Source: Pseudolabrys sp. FHR47 (lineage in GTDB: Bacteria; Pseudomonadota; Alphaproteobacteria; Rhizobiales; Xanthobacteraceae). From it: a DNA stretch of 64,000 nt. A model generated the notes under the pieces. That model saw nothing but the letters and a program-made list of their open reading frames with translations. It was not told the origin of the DNA and did no database searches. The stretch's first letter is position 1. Each line of letters starts with the position of its first letter. Shown here piece by piece: positions 8,601-17,278 of the stretch. The translations under genes were made by a program, and so were the position numbers. The stretch lies in contig NZ_CP039740.1 in assembly GCF_005153485.1 (NCBI RefSeq), forward strand, positions 496,001 to 560,000, written 5' to 3'.

Positions 8601-9919
8601 GCGCGACGCTGAATCTGCTGCTGGCATTTCTGCTGCTGGCCGCCAACGCCTTTTATGTTGCCGCCGAATTCGCGCTGGTGAAGAGCCGCGGCTTCCGCAT
8701 CGACGCGATGGTGGAGGAGAACCGCTTCGGCGCGCGGCTGGTCAAGCACATCCTCGGCCATATCGAGGCCTATCTCGCCTGCTGTCAGCTCGGCATCACC
8801 ATGGCCTCGCTCGGCCTCGGCTGGGTCGGTGAGCCGACGGTCGCGGCGCTGCTGACGCCGGTGCTCGAGCCGCTGGGCATGCCGGAGAAGGCGGTGCATT
8901 TCACGGCCTTCATCGTCGGCTTTCTCGTTTTCTCGTCGCTGCACATTGTCATCGGCGAGCAGGTGCCGAAGACCTTGGCGATCCGCGAACCGGAGCCGGT
9001 ATCGCTCTGGGTCGCCTATCCGCTCTATGTCTCCTTCATCGCATTCTATCCGTTGAACTGGATGCTCAACTCGGTGTCGGCCTGGATCCTGCGCCTGCTT
9101 GGCGTCAAGGAGGCCTTGCCGCACGAGGTGCTGAGCGATGTCGAACTCGAAGGCCTGGTCGCGACCTCGGCCGAATACGGCAAGCTCGAAGAAGGCCAGG
9201 CGGAATACATCCAGAATGTGTTTCGCGTCGGCGAGCTCGAAGTGTCCGACGTCATGGTCCACCGCACCAACATGATCACGGTGGATGCCGACCAGAAGCC
9301 GGAGGACATCGTCAACACCGTGATCGCCTCGCCGGTGACGCGCCTGCCGCTATGGCGCGGCAATCCGGAGAACATCATCGGCATTCTGCATGTGAAGGAC
9401 CTGCTGCGCGCGCTGCACGCCCTCGACGGCGATGCGGCCAAGGTCGACATTCCGGCGCTGCTGACCCAGCCCTGGTTTGTGCCGGAGACGCGGCCGGTGT
9501 CGGAACAGCTCAAGGCCTTTCGCCGGCGCAAGACGCCGTTCGCGCTGGTGGTCGACGAGTATGGCGAGGTCGAAGGCCTCGTTACGCTCGAGGACATTCT
9601 GGAAGAGATCGTCGGCGACATTACCGACGAGCACGACGTCGCCATTCCCGGCGTGCGACGTCAGCCGGACGGCTCCGCCAATGTCGATGGCGCGGTGCCG
9701 ATCCGGGATCTCAATCGCGTGATGGGCTGGCAGTTACCGGACGAAGAAGCGACGACCATTGCCGGCCTTGTCATTCACGAGGCGCGCACCATTCCCGAAG
9801 TCGGCCAGACCTTCACCTTCCACGGCTTCCGTTTCAGGGTGCTGCGCCGCGCGCGCAATCGCATCACCGCGCTGCGCATCCAGCCGCTGCCGCGCGTGGC
9901 GGGGGCGAAGGAAAAGTAG
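8597..9919 (+). CDS. CNNM/CBS-domain membrane protein (HlyC/CorC family)
   Basis: The 440-residue protein has an N-terminal CNNM (DUF21) membrane domain of several helices (FLLLAANAFYVAAEFALVKS, QLGITMASLGLGWVGEPTVA), then a tandem CBS pair around residues 205-330 (DVMVHRTNMITVDAD, GILHVKDLLRAL, FALVVDEYGEVEGLVTLEDI), and a C-terminal CorC/HlyC transporter-associated domain. Proteins of this layout are linked to Mg2+/Co2+ homeostasis; the old name hemolysin is misleading. It is coupled to aroB by a 4-bp overlap, an arrangement common in Rhizobiales. Confidence 0.88.
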   Translation: MSATLNLLLAFLLLAANAFYVAAEFALVKSRGFRIDAMVEENRFGARLVKHILGHIEAYLACCQLGITMASLGLGWVGEPTVAALLTPVLEPLGMPEKAVHFTAFIVGFLVFSSLHIVIGEQVPKTLAIREPEPVSLWVAYPLYVSFIAFYPLNWMLNSVSAWILRLLGVKEALPHEVLSDVELEGLVATSAEYGKLEEGQAEYIQNVFRVGELEVSDVMVHRTNMITVDADQKPEDIVNTVIASPVTRLPLWRGNPENIIGILHVKDLLRALHALDGDAAKVDIPALLTQPWFVPETRPVSEQLKAFRRRKTPFALVVDEYGEVEGLVTLEDILEEIVGDITDEHDVAIPGVRRQPDGSANVDGAVPIRDLNRVMGWQLPDEEATTIAGLVIHEARTIPEVGQTFTFHGFRFRVLRRARNRITALRIQPLPRVAGAKEK

Positions 9920-9925
9920 CGCGCC

Positions 9926-10213
9926 TTACCGCGTTTCGCCCGGCGCCTGGGCGTGAATGGCGAGCGCGTGGACGCTGCCCTTTAACTCATCCGAAAGGAT
10001 GGCATTGACCATGCGGTGCCGCTCCACGCGGGACTTGCCGGAGAAGGCCTCAGCCACGATATAAACCCTGAAATGAGTTTCGCCGCCCGGGCGGTGGCCG
10101 GCATGGCCTTCGTGCTGGTGGGACTCGTCCACCACTTTCAGGCTCTCCGGAACCAGGGCTTCGGTGAGCTTTTTTGTAATCAGGTCAGCGGTTCGCAATT
10201 TTTGCATGGGCAT
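9926..10213 (-). CDS. BolA family protein
   Basis: The 95-residue BolA-fold protein shows ESHQHEGHAGHRPGGETHFRV, the His-rich loop that lets BolA proteins bind a [2Fe-2S] cluster together with a monothiol glutaredoxin, and the helix-turn-helix-like RVERHRMVNAILSDEL. It probably helps Fe-S trafficking or redox-sensitive regulation. An ATG two codons downstream (10207) is an alternative start. The gene is convergent with the CNNM gene and divergent from the J-domain gene. Confidence 0.9.
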   Translation of the reverse strand: MPMQKLRTADLITKKLTEALVPESLKVVDESHQHEGHAGHRPGGETHFRVYIVAEAFSGKSRVERHRMVNAILSDELKGSVHALAIHAQAPGETR

Positions 10214-10324
10214 ATCACGCAGTTAGGAAACTGCGCGGGCCCGGTCAATGCCCGTCGAATCGTCGGCGCCATACCCGTGTCAAGACTTGCGGCCATTGTT
10301 GGAATAAGCGCATAACGTCCGGTC

Positions 10325-10924
10325 ATGAAAAACCCTTCCTCGATTTTCGACAGCATTCGCGTCAAGCCGGATAAGGATCGTCGTCTTAAGAACGACGGTC
10401 CCGCCTGCCAATGGCCGAATTGCAAGGAGAAGGCGACCAACAAGGCGCCGAAAGGGCCGAACTCGTCCGGCTACTGGCATTACTGCCTCAAGCACGCGCG
10501 TGATTATAATCAGAACTACAACTTCTTCGCCGGCATGGCCGACGACGCCGTGCTTGCCTACCAGAAGGACGCGCTCACCGGCCATCGTCCGACCTGGAAA
10601 ATGGGCACCGGCAAGAAAAGCCGCGCCAAGCCCGGTCTTGGCGCGCTTGGCGGCGAGGGCGATCCCTTCGGTCTGTTCGGCGACGGCGCGCGCGCCGAGC
10701 AGAAGGCCAAGGCCGAAACCCGCGTTATTCGCAACGCCGAGCGCAAGGCGTTCGAGGCGCTCAGCCTCGAGGTCAGCGCCACCAAGGCCCAGGTGTCGGC
10801 CCGCTACAAGGACCTTGTGAAGCGCCACCATCCTGACGCCAATGGCGGCGACCGCAGCCACGAAGACCGCCTCATCGAGATCATCAACGCCTACAAGTAC
10901 CTCAAGTCGGTCGGTATGGGCTGA
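10325..10924 (+). CDS. J-domain co-chaperone-like protein
   Basis: This 199-residue protein ends in a J domain (about residues 143-195) with the diagnostic HPD tripeptide at 169-171 (VKRHHPDANGGD), which stimulates DnaK-type ATPases. The N-terminal part carries a possible zinc site: Cys28 and Cys33 (CQWPNC) with Cys54 and His57 (HYCLKH). The Gly/Phe-rich and CxxCxGxG regions of true DnaJ are absent, so it is a specialised J protein. It precedes cobS in a bolA - J-domain - cobS - cobT arrangement that I recall from Rhizobiales. The client is unknown. Confidence 0.85.
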   Translation: MKNPSSIFDSIRVKPDKDRRLKNDGPACQWPNCKEKATNKAPKGPNSSGYWHYCLKHARDYNQNYNFFAGMADDAVLAYQKDALTGHRPTWKMGTGKKSRAKPGLGALGGEGDPFGLFGDGARAEQKAKAETRVIRNAERKAFEALSLEVSATKAQVSARYKDLVKRHHPDANGGDRSHEDRLIEIINAYKYLKSVGMG

Positions 10925-11096
10925 GGCCCGTTCTCTGAACCGCTAACGCACTGAAATTATAAGGTATTCTAGCTATGCCGCGGGGCGCTTTCGTTGTCCC
11001 CCGGCTTTCTGGTAGCGTTGCGCCGTCTCAATCCCGAAATAGCCTCATCCCGGTGAGAAGTGCGGCCCCGTGCCGTTCCGGGGCCACGGAGAAGCA

Positions 11097-12083
11097 ATGG
11101 CGACCGCAGTTCAAGAATCCCCCAATCTGCCCGATCTGAAGGTGTCGGTGCGGCAGGTTTTCGGCATCGACAGCGACATGGAAGTGCCGGCCTATTCCAA
11201 GACCGACGATCACGTCCCCGACGTCGATCCGGATTACCGTTTCGACCGTCCGACCACGCTGGCCATCCTCGCCGGCTTTGCGCGCAATCGCCGCGTCATT
11301 GTCACCGGCTATCACGGCACCGGCAAGTCGACGCATATCGAGCAGGTCGCGGCGCGGCTGAACTGGCCGATGGTGCGCGTCAACCTCGACAGCCATATCA
11401 GCCGTATCGACCTGATCGGCAAGGACGCCATCGTGCTCAAGGACGGCCAGCAGGTCACGGAGTTCCGCGACGGCATTCTGCCCTGGGCTTACCAGAACAA
11501 CGTCGCGCTGTGCTTCGACGAATACGACGCTGGCCGTCCGGACGTGATGTTCGTCATTCAGCGCGTGCTGGAATCGTCTGGCCGCCTGACGCTGCTCGAC
11601 CAGAGCCGCGTGATCAAGCCGCACCCTGCATTCAGATTGTTCGCTACGGCCAACACCATCGGCCTCGGCGACACCTCGGGCCTGTATCACGGCACGCAGC
11701 AGATCAACCAGGCGCAGATGGACCGCTGGAACCTGGTGACGACGCTGAACTATCTGCCGCACGACAACGAGGTCGAGATCATTCTCGCCAAGGCCAAGCA
11801 CTATCAGAACGAGAAGGGGCGCGACATCGTCAGCAAGATGGTGCGCGTCGCAGACCTCACGCGCAACGCCTTCATGAACGGCGACCTCTCGACCGTCATG
11901 AGCCCGCGTACGGTGATCACCTGGGCGGAAAACGCCGATATCTTCAAGGATGTCGGCTTCGCGTTCCGGCTCACCTTCCTCAACAAGTGCGACGAGCTCG
12001 AGCGTCCGATCGTCGCCGAGTTCTATCAGCGCTGCTTCGGCGTCGAACTGCCGGAGAGCTCGGTGAACGTGGCGTTGTCGTAA
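11097..12083 (+). CDS. cobS: Aerobic cobaltochelatase subunit CobS
   Basis: The 328-residue AAA+ ATPase powers Co2+ insertion into hydrogenobyrinate a,c-diamide, with CobT and CobN, in aerobic cobalamin synthesis. Walker A is [20 protein letters not shown] (residues 69-88), Walker [10 protein letters not shown], and the sensor region [21 protein letters not shown] chose ATG 11097 because GGAG is 7-10 bp upstream; the frame is open further but lacks support. cobT follows after a REP-like pair. cobN is not in this window. Confidence 0.96.
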   Translation: MATAVQESPNLPDLKVSVRQVFGIDSDMEVPAYSKTDDHVPDVDPDYRFDRPTTLAILAGFARNRRVIVTGYHGTGKSTHIEQVAARLNWPMVRVNLDSHISRIDLIGKDAIVLKDGQQVTEFRDGILPWAYQNNVALCFDEYDAGRPDVMFVIQRVLESSGRLTLLDQSRVIKPHPAFRLFATANTIGLGDTSGLYHGTQQINQAQMDRWNLVTTLNYLPHDNEVEIILAKAKHYQNEKGRDIVSKMVRVADLTRNAFMNGDLSTVMSPRTVITWAENADIFKDVGFAFRLTFLNKCDELERPIVAEFYQRCFGVELPESSVNVALS

Positions 12084-12090
12084 CGGTTGT

Positions 12091-12199
12091 CGTCCCCGCG
12101 AAGGCGGGGACCCATAACCCCTGTGTTGCGATTGAGCCGAGACGTCAGTGAGTATGGGTTCCGGACTCGCCGCTAAGAAGCGGCGCTCCGGAACGACGG
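12091..12199. repeat. Paired inverted REP-like palindromes, copy B
   Basis: The first unit, CGTCCCCGCGAAGGCGGGGA, begins at 12091. The second faces it, running from GGGTTCCGGACTCGCCGCT to AGCGGCGCTCCGGAACGACG and ending about 12198. The outer flanks CCCATA and TATGGG are also complementary. The pair fills the cobS-cobT gap and ends 8 bp before the cobT ATG, so in mRNA it could form a large hairpin just ahead of cobT. Confidence 0.8.
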
Positions 12200-12206
12200 A
12201 AATAAA

Positions 12207-14111
12207 ATGGCCTCCAACATCAAGATCAACAAGCCGTCGTCCAAGGAATCGCCGACCGAGCCGTTCAAGCGCTCGGTGGCGAGCGCGCTGCGTGCCATCG
12301 CGCGCAAGCCGGACCTGGAGATCACTTATGCCGCCGAACGGCCTGGCCTCCTCGGCGGCAAGGCGCGGCTGCCGGAACCGGCGCGCAAATTGACGCGCGG
12401 CGAAGCCGCGATCGTGCGCGGCAATGCCGACTCCATTGCGCTCAAGCTTGCCTGTCACGACGCCGCCATTCATCGCCGCGGCCTGCCCGAGGGCCAGCAG
12501 GCCAGAGCGGTGTTCGAGGCGGTCGAGCAGGCCCGTGTCGAATCGATCGGCGCGCGGCGCATGGCCGGTGTGGCGCAGAACATCACCGCCATGCTCGACG
12601 ACCGTTACGCCCGCGGCAAGTTCGAGCAGGTGTCGCAGCGCGCCGACGCGCCGATCGAGGAAGCGCTGGCGCTCATGGTGCGGGAGCGTCTCACGGGTCT
12701 CGCGCCGCCGGCCGCGGCGAAGAACCTCGTCGAGCTGTGGCGGCCGCTGATCGAGGAACGCGCCGGCGAGGACCTCGACCGGCTTGAAGACATCATCGAG
12801 GACCAACGCCAGTTCTCCGACGTCATTCACGATCTGCTCGACGCGCTCGAGATGGGCGACGACCGTTCCTCCGACAACGAAGAGGATGACGAGGACGGCG
12901 AGGAAGAGCAGAAGAATCAGGAATCCGGCGACGACGGCGAAGCCGCCGAATCCGACGACCAACAGAGCATGTCGTCGGAAGACACGCAGATGTCGACCGA
13001 AGACATGCCCGACGACGCGGCGGAAGCCGCCGAGGCACCGACATCCGACATGGCCGACGACTCGGAACTCGGCGATGCCGAAACACCGGGCGAACCGCAG
13101 CGACCGCGCCAGTACGGCCAGAACGAGCCGCGCGGGCCGGACTATCGCGCCTTCACCATGAAGTTCGACGAAACTATTGCCGCCGAAGACCTGTGCGAGC
13201 CGGAAGAGCTCGATCGGTTGCGCGGCTATCTAGACAAGCAGCTCTCGGCGCTGCAGGGCGTTGTCGCGCGTCTCGCCAACCGCTTGCAGCGCCGCCTGAT
13301 GGCGCAGCAGAATCGCTCCTGGGACTTCGACCTCGAGGAAGGCATTCTTGATCCGGCGCGCCTCACCCGCGTCATCATGGACCCGATGCACGCTCTGTCC
13401 TTCAAGTGGGAGAAGGACACCGAATTCCGCGACACCGTGGTGACGCTGCTGCTCGACAATTCGGGCTCCATGCGCGGCCGGCCAATTACGGTCGCCGCCA
13501 CCTGCGCCGATATTCTGGCGCGCACGCTGGAGCGCTGCGGCGTCAAGGTCGAGATTCTCGGCTTCACGACGCGCGCCTGGAAGGGCGGGCAATCGCGCGA
13601 GCACTGGCTGTCGGCCGGCAAGCCGGCCAATCCCGGCCGCCTCAACGACCTGCGCCACATCATCTACAAATCGGCCGACGCGCCATGGCGGCGCGCGCGC
13701 AAGAATCTCGGCCTGATGATGCGCGAGGGCCTGCTCAAGGAGAACATCGACGGCGAGGCGTTGGACTGGGCCCATAAGCGATTGTTGGCTCGACCCGAGC
13801 AGCGCAAGATCCTGATGATGATCTCCGACGGTGCGCCCGTCGACGACTCCACGCTGTCGGTCAATCCCGGCAATTACCTCGAACGGCATCTGCGCTGGGT
13901 CATCGAGGATATCGAGACCCGGTCGCCGGTCGAACTCATCGCCATCGGCATCGGCCACGACGTCACGCGCTACTATCGCCGCGCCGTCACCATCGTCGAT
14001 GCGGAGGAGCTCGGCGGTGCCATGACCGAGAAACTGGCGGAGCTGTTCGCCGAGGGCGCATCGCCCGCGCCGGAGCCACGCGTCCGTCGGCCGCGCAAGC
14101 GGGTGGCGTGA
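12207..14111 (+). CDS. cobT: Aerobic cobaltochelatase subunit CobT
   Basis: CobT (634 residues) partners CobS in the ATPase complex of cobaltochelatase. The C-terminal von Willebrand A domain has the MIDAS motif [13 protein letters not shown] near residue 415 and DGAPVDDST later. The middle (about residues 210-315) is a strongly acidic Glu/Asp run typical of the linker in CobT and ChlD-like proteins. N-terminal features such as [20 protein letters not shown] fit the family. It ends in a basic tail, [10 protein letters not shown]. Confidence 0.96.
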   Translation: MASNIKINKPSSKESPTEPFKRSVASALRAIARKPDLEITYAAERPGLLGGKARLPEPARKLTRGEAAIVRGNADSIALKLACHDAAIHRRGLPEGQQARAVFEAVEQARVESIGARRMAGVAQNITAMLDDRYARGKFEQVSQRADAPIEEALALMVRERLTGLAPPAAAKNLVELWRPLIEERAGEDLDRLEDIIEDQRQFSDVIHDLLDALEMGDDRSSDNEEDDEDGEEEQKNQESGDDGEAAESDDQQSMSSEDTQMSTEDMPDDAAEAAEAPTSDMADDSELGDAETPGEPQRPRQYGQNEPRGPDYRAFTMKFDETIAAEDLCEPEELDRLRGYLDKQLSALQGVVARLANRLQRRLMAQQNRSWDFDLEEGILDPARLTRVIMDPMHALSFKWEKDTEFRDTVVTLLLDNSGSMRGRPITVAATCADILARTLERCGVKVEILGFTTRAWKGGQSREHWLSAGKPANPGRLNDLRHIIYKSADAPWRRARKNLGLMMREGLLKENIDGEALDWAHKRLLARPEQRKILMMISDGAPVDDSTLSVNPGNYLERHLRWVIEDIETRSPVELIAIGIGHDVTRYYRRAVTIVDAEELGGAMTEKLAELFAEGASPAPEPRVRRPRKRVA

Positions 14112-14140
14112 GGTACGATACGCTTGCGTAGCCACATAAC

Positions 14141-14230
14141 TCCGTTCGTCCCCGCGAAAGCGGGGACCCAGTTCTAAATCACGTTTACGTAGAAATAAGA
14201 TAGGTCCCCGCTTTCGCGGGGACGAACGGA
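14141..14230. repeat. Paired inverted REP-like palindromes, copy C (28-bp perfect arms)
   Basis: Positions 14141-14168 and 14203-14230 are exact reverse complements over 28 bp (TCCGTTCGTCCCCGCGAAAG then CGGGGACC), with a 34-bp AT-richer spacer. Each arm is itself palindromic around GCGAAAGC. This is the cleanest copy of the family in the window and may fold as a cruciform or mRNA hairpin after cobT. Confidence 0.92.
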
Positions 14231-14247
14231 GATTGGGTTCGACGCCA

Positions 14248-15336
14248 ATGCGATACGTTAGCCGCCGTATCGTCGTTGTCGTTGTGGCTCTGGCCGCGAT
14301 CGGCACCTTCGCTTTGGCGCAGAACCTGCGCTATGCGGACGCTCCCGAAAAGGTCGAAATCCGCGCGCTGCCGATTGTCTCCTTCGACAATCGCGACCCG
14401 ACGCGCGTGCGCTTCGGCGCGCTTGAATTCCGCGGCGGCCTCGAACTGACGTCGAAGGCTTCCGTCTTCGGCGGTCTCTCCGGCCTCGTCATGTCGGACA
14501 ACGATCATCTCATCGCCGTTACCGACAACGGTTCGTGGCTGAAGGCGCGTCTCGTCTATCGTGACGGCAGGCTCGACGGCCTGGCCGATGCCGAGATGGC
14601 GCCGCTGATCGGCGAGAACGGCAAACCGCTCGCCGCGCAGGGCGCCTATGACGCTGAGTCGCTGACGCGTATCGGTGGCGATTACTTTGTCGGTTTTGAA
14701 CGCGTCGAGCGTATCGTGCGCTTTGCCTATGGCAGAGACGACTTGAACGCGCGTGGCGAGGACATTCGCGTACCTGGCGATTTCAAGAGCTTCAAGAAAA
14801 ACGCCAGCCTCGAATGCCTGGCCTCGCCCCCGGCGGGTCAGCCTCACGCCGGCAAGCTCATCGCCATCACCGAACGCAGCCTCGATGCGGCCGGGAATCA
14901 TCGCGCCTTCGTGCTCGATCCGACCGGACCGTTTCCAGGCGAAGTGGCAACCGGTTCGCCGTCCGGAAACGCGACCAAACAAAAACATGGCGATTCCGGC
15001 GTGGTCCGCTTCACGCTCAAACGCAGCGACGATTTCGACGTGACCGATTGCACGTATCTGGCGTCCGGCGATCTGCTCGTTCTGGAACGGCGCTTCTCGC
15101 CGGCCCGCGGCGCTGCCATGCGTATCCGCAAGCTGCCGCTTTCAGCCATCAGGGAAGGCGCCGTGCTCGACAGTCCGACGCTGATCGAGGCGGATCTTGG
15201 CTATCAGATCGACAATATGGAAGGCATCGCGGTTACGCAGAACGCCGCCGGTGAGACCATCGTCACGCTGGTTTCCGACGACAATTTCTCGGCGGTCCAG
15301 CGCAATCTGATCCTGCAATTCGCACTGGTGGAGTAG
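14248..15336 (+). CDS. Exported esterase-like/phytase-like domain protein
   Basis: The 362-residue protein matches the esterase-like activity of phytase family. Hallmarks are ALEFRGGLELTS, FGGLSGLVMSDN, AVTDNGSWLKARL, YDAESLTRIGGDYFVGFERV, and late IDNMEGIAVTQ and TLVSDDNFS, the blade motifs of a beta-propeller. The N-terminus (RRIVVVVVALAAIGTFALAQ) is a signal peptide or anchor, so it should be periplasmic. The substrate is unknown. ATG 14248 was chosen over an upstream TTG because the signal peptide begins there. Confidence 0.8.
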   Translation: MRYVSRRIVVVVVALAAIGTFALAQNLRYADAPEKVEIRALPIVSFDNRDPTRVRFGALEFRGGLELTSKASVFGGLSGLVMSDNDHLIAVTDNGSWLKARLVYRDGRLDGLADAEMAPLIGENGKPLAAQGAYDAESLTRIGGDYFVGFERVERIVRFAYGRDDLNARGEDIRVPGDFKSFKKNASLECLASPPAGQPHAGKLIAITERSLDAAGNHRAFVLDPTGPFPGEVATGSPSGNATKQKHGDSGVVRFTLKRSDDFDVTDCTYLASGDLLVLERRFSPARGAAMRIRKLPLSAIREGAVLDSPTLIEADLGYQIDNMEGIAVTQNAAGETIVTLVSDDNFSAVQRNLILQFALVE

Positions 15337-15345
15337 CCGAGGCGC

Positions 15346-17184
15346 TTAATTCACCGGCAGGACGCGTCCTTCCTGGACGGTCGCAACGACGGCAATGTCC
15401 TTGATCTTCGCCGGATCGACGGTCAGCGGATTGTCGGCGAGCACCGTGAGGTTGGCGAGCTTGCCCGGCGTAATGCTTCCGATGTTGTTCTCCAACTGCA
15501 GCGAATAGGCCGCGTCGATTGTGACCGCCTTGAGCGCCGACAGCGCGCTGATGCGTTGTTCGGGGGCGGCGACGCGTCCGGATGTGGTGACGCGGTTTAC
15601 CGCGCAGTGCATCAGAAACAGCGGTTGGCCGGGCGCCATCGGCATGTCGGAATGCAGCGAGTATGAAATGCCCGCGCGTTCGACGTCGCCCAGACGCGCC
15701 AGGTTGTCGGCCCGCTCCGGTCCGAGGCCCTGCTTGCCGTAGATGTCCGCCAGCGCCGTGACATAATAAGGATTGCCGCTGACGATAGCTCCGAGTTGTT
15801 TGATACGCGCGACCTGATCCTTTTGCGCGACGCCGAAGTGAGCGATCACCGTGCGGTGATCGTAGCGCGGATGCCGGCGCATGTTTGCTTCAATATTGTC
15901 GAGGATCATGTCGACCCCGGCGTCCCCGGTCACGTGGATATGGATCTGATAGTCCGCGTTCCAGAATATCTGAAACGCCTTGGCGAAGACCGCTGGATCC
16001 ATGATCCATTCGCCATGATGGCCGTCGAGATAGGGGTCGCGCAGCTGCATCAACTGGGAATAGACAGCGCCGTCGGCGAAAAGCTTGATTTGCTTCGGCA
16101 CCATGACCGTCATGCCGCTGCCCCAGCTCAGTGTCTTTTCCGCTTCGCTGACCGCGCTGTCGGGGAACATCGCGTAGATCGATTTGCCGTCCGGAATGAA
16201 ATAGAAGCGGAACGGTGTTTCCGGCCGGGACAGGACCGTGTTGACGGCATCCTGCAATTGCTTCGAGTAGATTCCGCCGGGCTCGCAGCCGACGGTCACG
16301 CCATTGGCATGATAGTATCGCGCCATGAATTCGAGGCCGCGCCGCAGCCGGTCGGGCGTGGCGATGGCGGGAAGCAGTTTCGGGGCCGAGGCAAACAGAC
16401 CCTGTTCCCAGAAGTGCCCTTCCTGGAAGTTCACCTGTTCCTTGGCGCTTGCGGGCAGGCTTGAGACGAAGGCGGCGTCGATGCCGAAAGTCTCGAGCGC
16501 TTTGGTGTTGACGATCAACTCGTGGCACGAGCGGTGCCAGACGATGAGCGGCCGTGTGCGGCTGATATTGTCGAGATCCGAGCGGGTCAGTTTACCGTGG
16601 AAAATGTGGTGATAGCCCCAGGTCACCAGAGTCTCGCCCGGGTCTTTCAGCCTGGCGTTCGCTTCGATAAGCCGCTTGCGATACTCATCGGCATTTTTTG
16701 CGGCCGGCACAGTGCCGGAAGGCAACACCCAGTCCTCGATGGCGATGATTTCCGCGGTCATCGTCAAGGCGGTCAGGAAAGGATGATCGTGCTGGGCCAC
16801 GAAGCCGGGCACGATCACCTTGTCGGCGAATGTCTCGTCGATGGCGAACGGCTGGTTGCCCGCTTTCGCTTTTAAGTCGTCCACGGAGCCGACTGCGACG
16901 ATGCGGTCGTCGATCACCGCGACCGCAGTGGCCGTGGGCCTCGCGGGATCGAGGGTGACGATTTCCTTCGCGCGAAATATCGTCGCTCGCGGCAGATTTT
17001 TCCTGAGCTGAGCGGCCATGTCCTGAAGCGACACCGTCTCGGCGATAGCGCTACCGGGACGAACCGCCTCGCAAGCCATGACGCTTGCTGTCACCGCGGC
17101 GGCGGACTTCAGAATATGTCGGCGGGACGGAAAAAAAGAACGACGCAGCGCTTCGGCGAAAGCTGGATTGCAGGTGAGGCACAT
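15346..17184 (-). CDS. Tat-exported amidohydrolase (YtcJ-like), copy 1
   Basis: This 612-residue metal-dependent hydrolase is of the amidohydrolase-3 (YtcJ-like) type. The twin-arginine region is SRRHILKSAAAVTASV. The metal-binding beta-barrel start is PGFVAQHDHPFLTAL, with later ligands in HIHVTGDAGVDMIL and VIAHFG, and a C-terminal composite domain (GKLANLTVLADNPL). An odd MCLTCNPAF tetrad precedes the Tat motif. It is about 95 bp downstream of a paralogue with the same architecture and orientation. The substrate is unknown. Confidence 0.85.
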   Translation of the reverse strand: MCLTCNPAFAEALRRSFFPSRRHILKSAAAVTASVMACEAVRPGSAIAETVSLQDMAAQLRKNLPRATIFRAKEIVTLDPARPTATAVAVIDDRIVAVGSVDDLKAKAGNQPFAIDETFADKVIVPGFVAQHDHPFLTALTMTAEIIAIEDWVLPSGTVPAAKNADEYRKRLIEANARLKDPGETLVTWGYHHIFHGKLTRSDLDNISRTRPLIVWHRSCHELIVNTKALETFGIDAAFVSSLPASAKEQVNFQEGHFWEQGLFASAPKLLPAIATPDRLRRGLEFMARYYHANGVTVGCEPGGIYSKQLQDAVNTVLSRPETPFRFYFIPDGKSIYAMFPDSAVSEAEKTLSWGSGMTVMVPKQIKLFADGAVYSQLMQLRDPYLDGHHGEWIMDPAVFAKAFQIFWNADYQIHIHVTGDAGVDMILDNIEANMRRHPRYDHRTVIAHFGVAQKDQVARIKQLGAIVSGNPYYVTALADIYGKQGLGPERADNLARLGDVERAGISYSLHSDMPMAPGQPLFLMHCAVNRVTTSGRVAAPEQRISALSALKAVTIDAAYSLQLENNIGSITPGKLANLTVLADNPLTVDPAKIKDIAVVATVQEGRVLPVN

Positions 17185-17278
17185 GTTGTGACCCTTCGCT
17201 CAATGTGAATGCGGGCACCGTTACGCGCCGTCTTCCGCTGACGATCGAGGCTAGGTCTTAAACGGCCGTCAGTGGCGA

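Noticed and set aside
8042..9262. Long minus-strand open frame over aroB and the CNNM gene
   Set aside because: Low-complexity, charged product with no family match; both plus-strand genes are certain.
11028..12962. A 644-codon open frame on the minus strand opposite cobS and cobT
   Set aside because: It mirrors the codon structure of two clearly recognised genes in high-GC DNA; the product matches no family I recognise.
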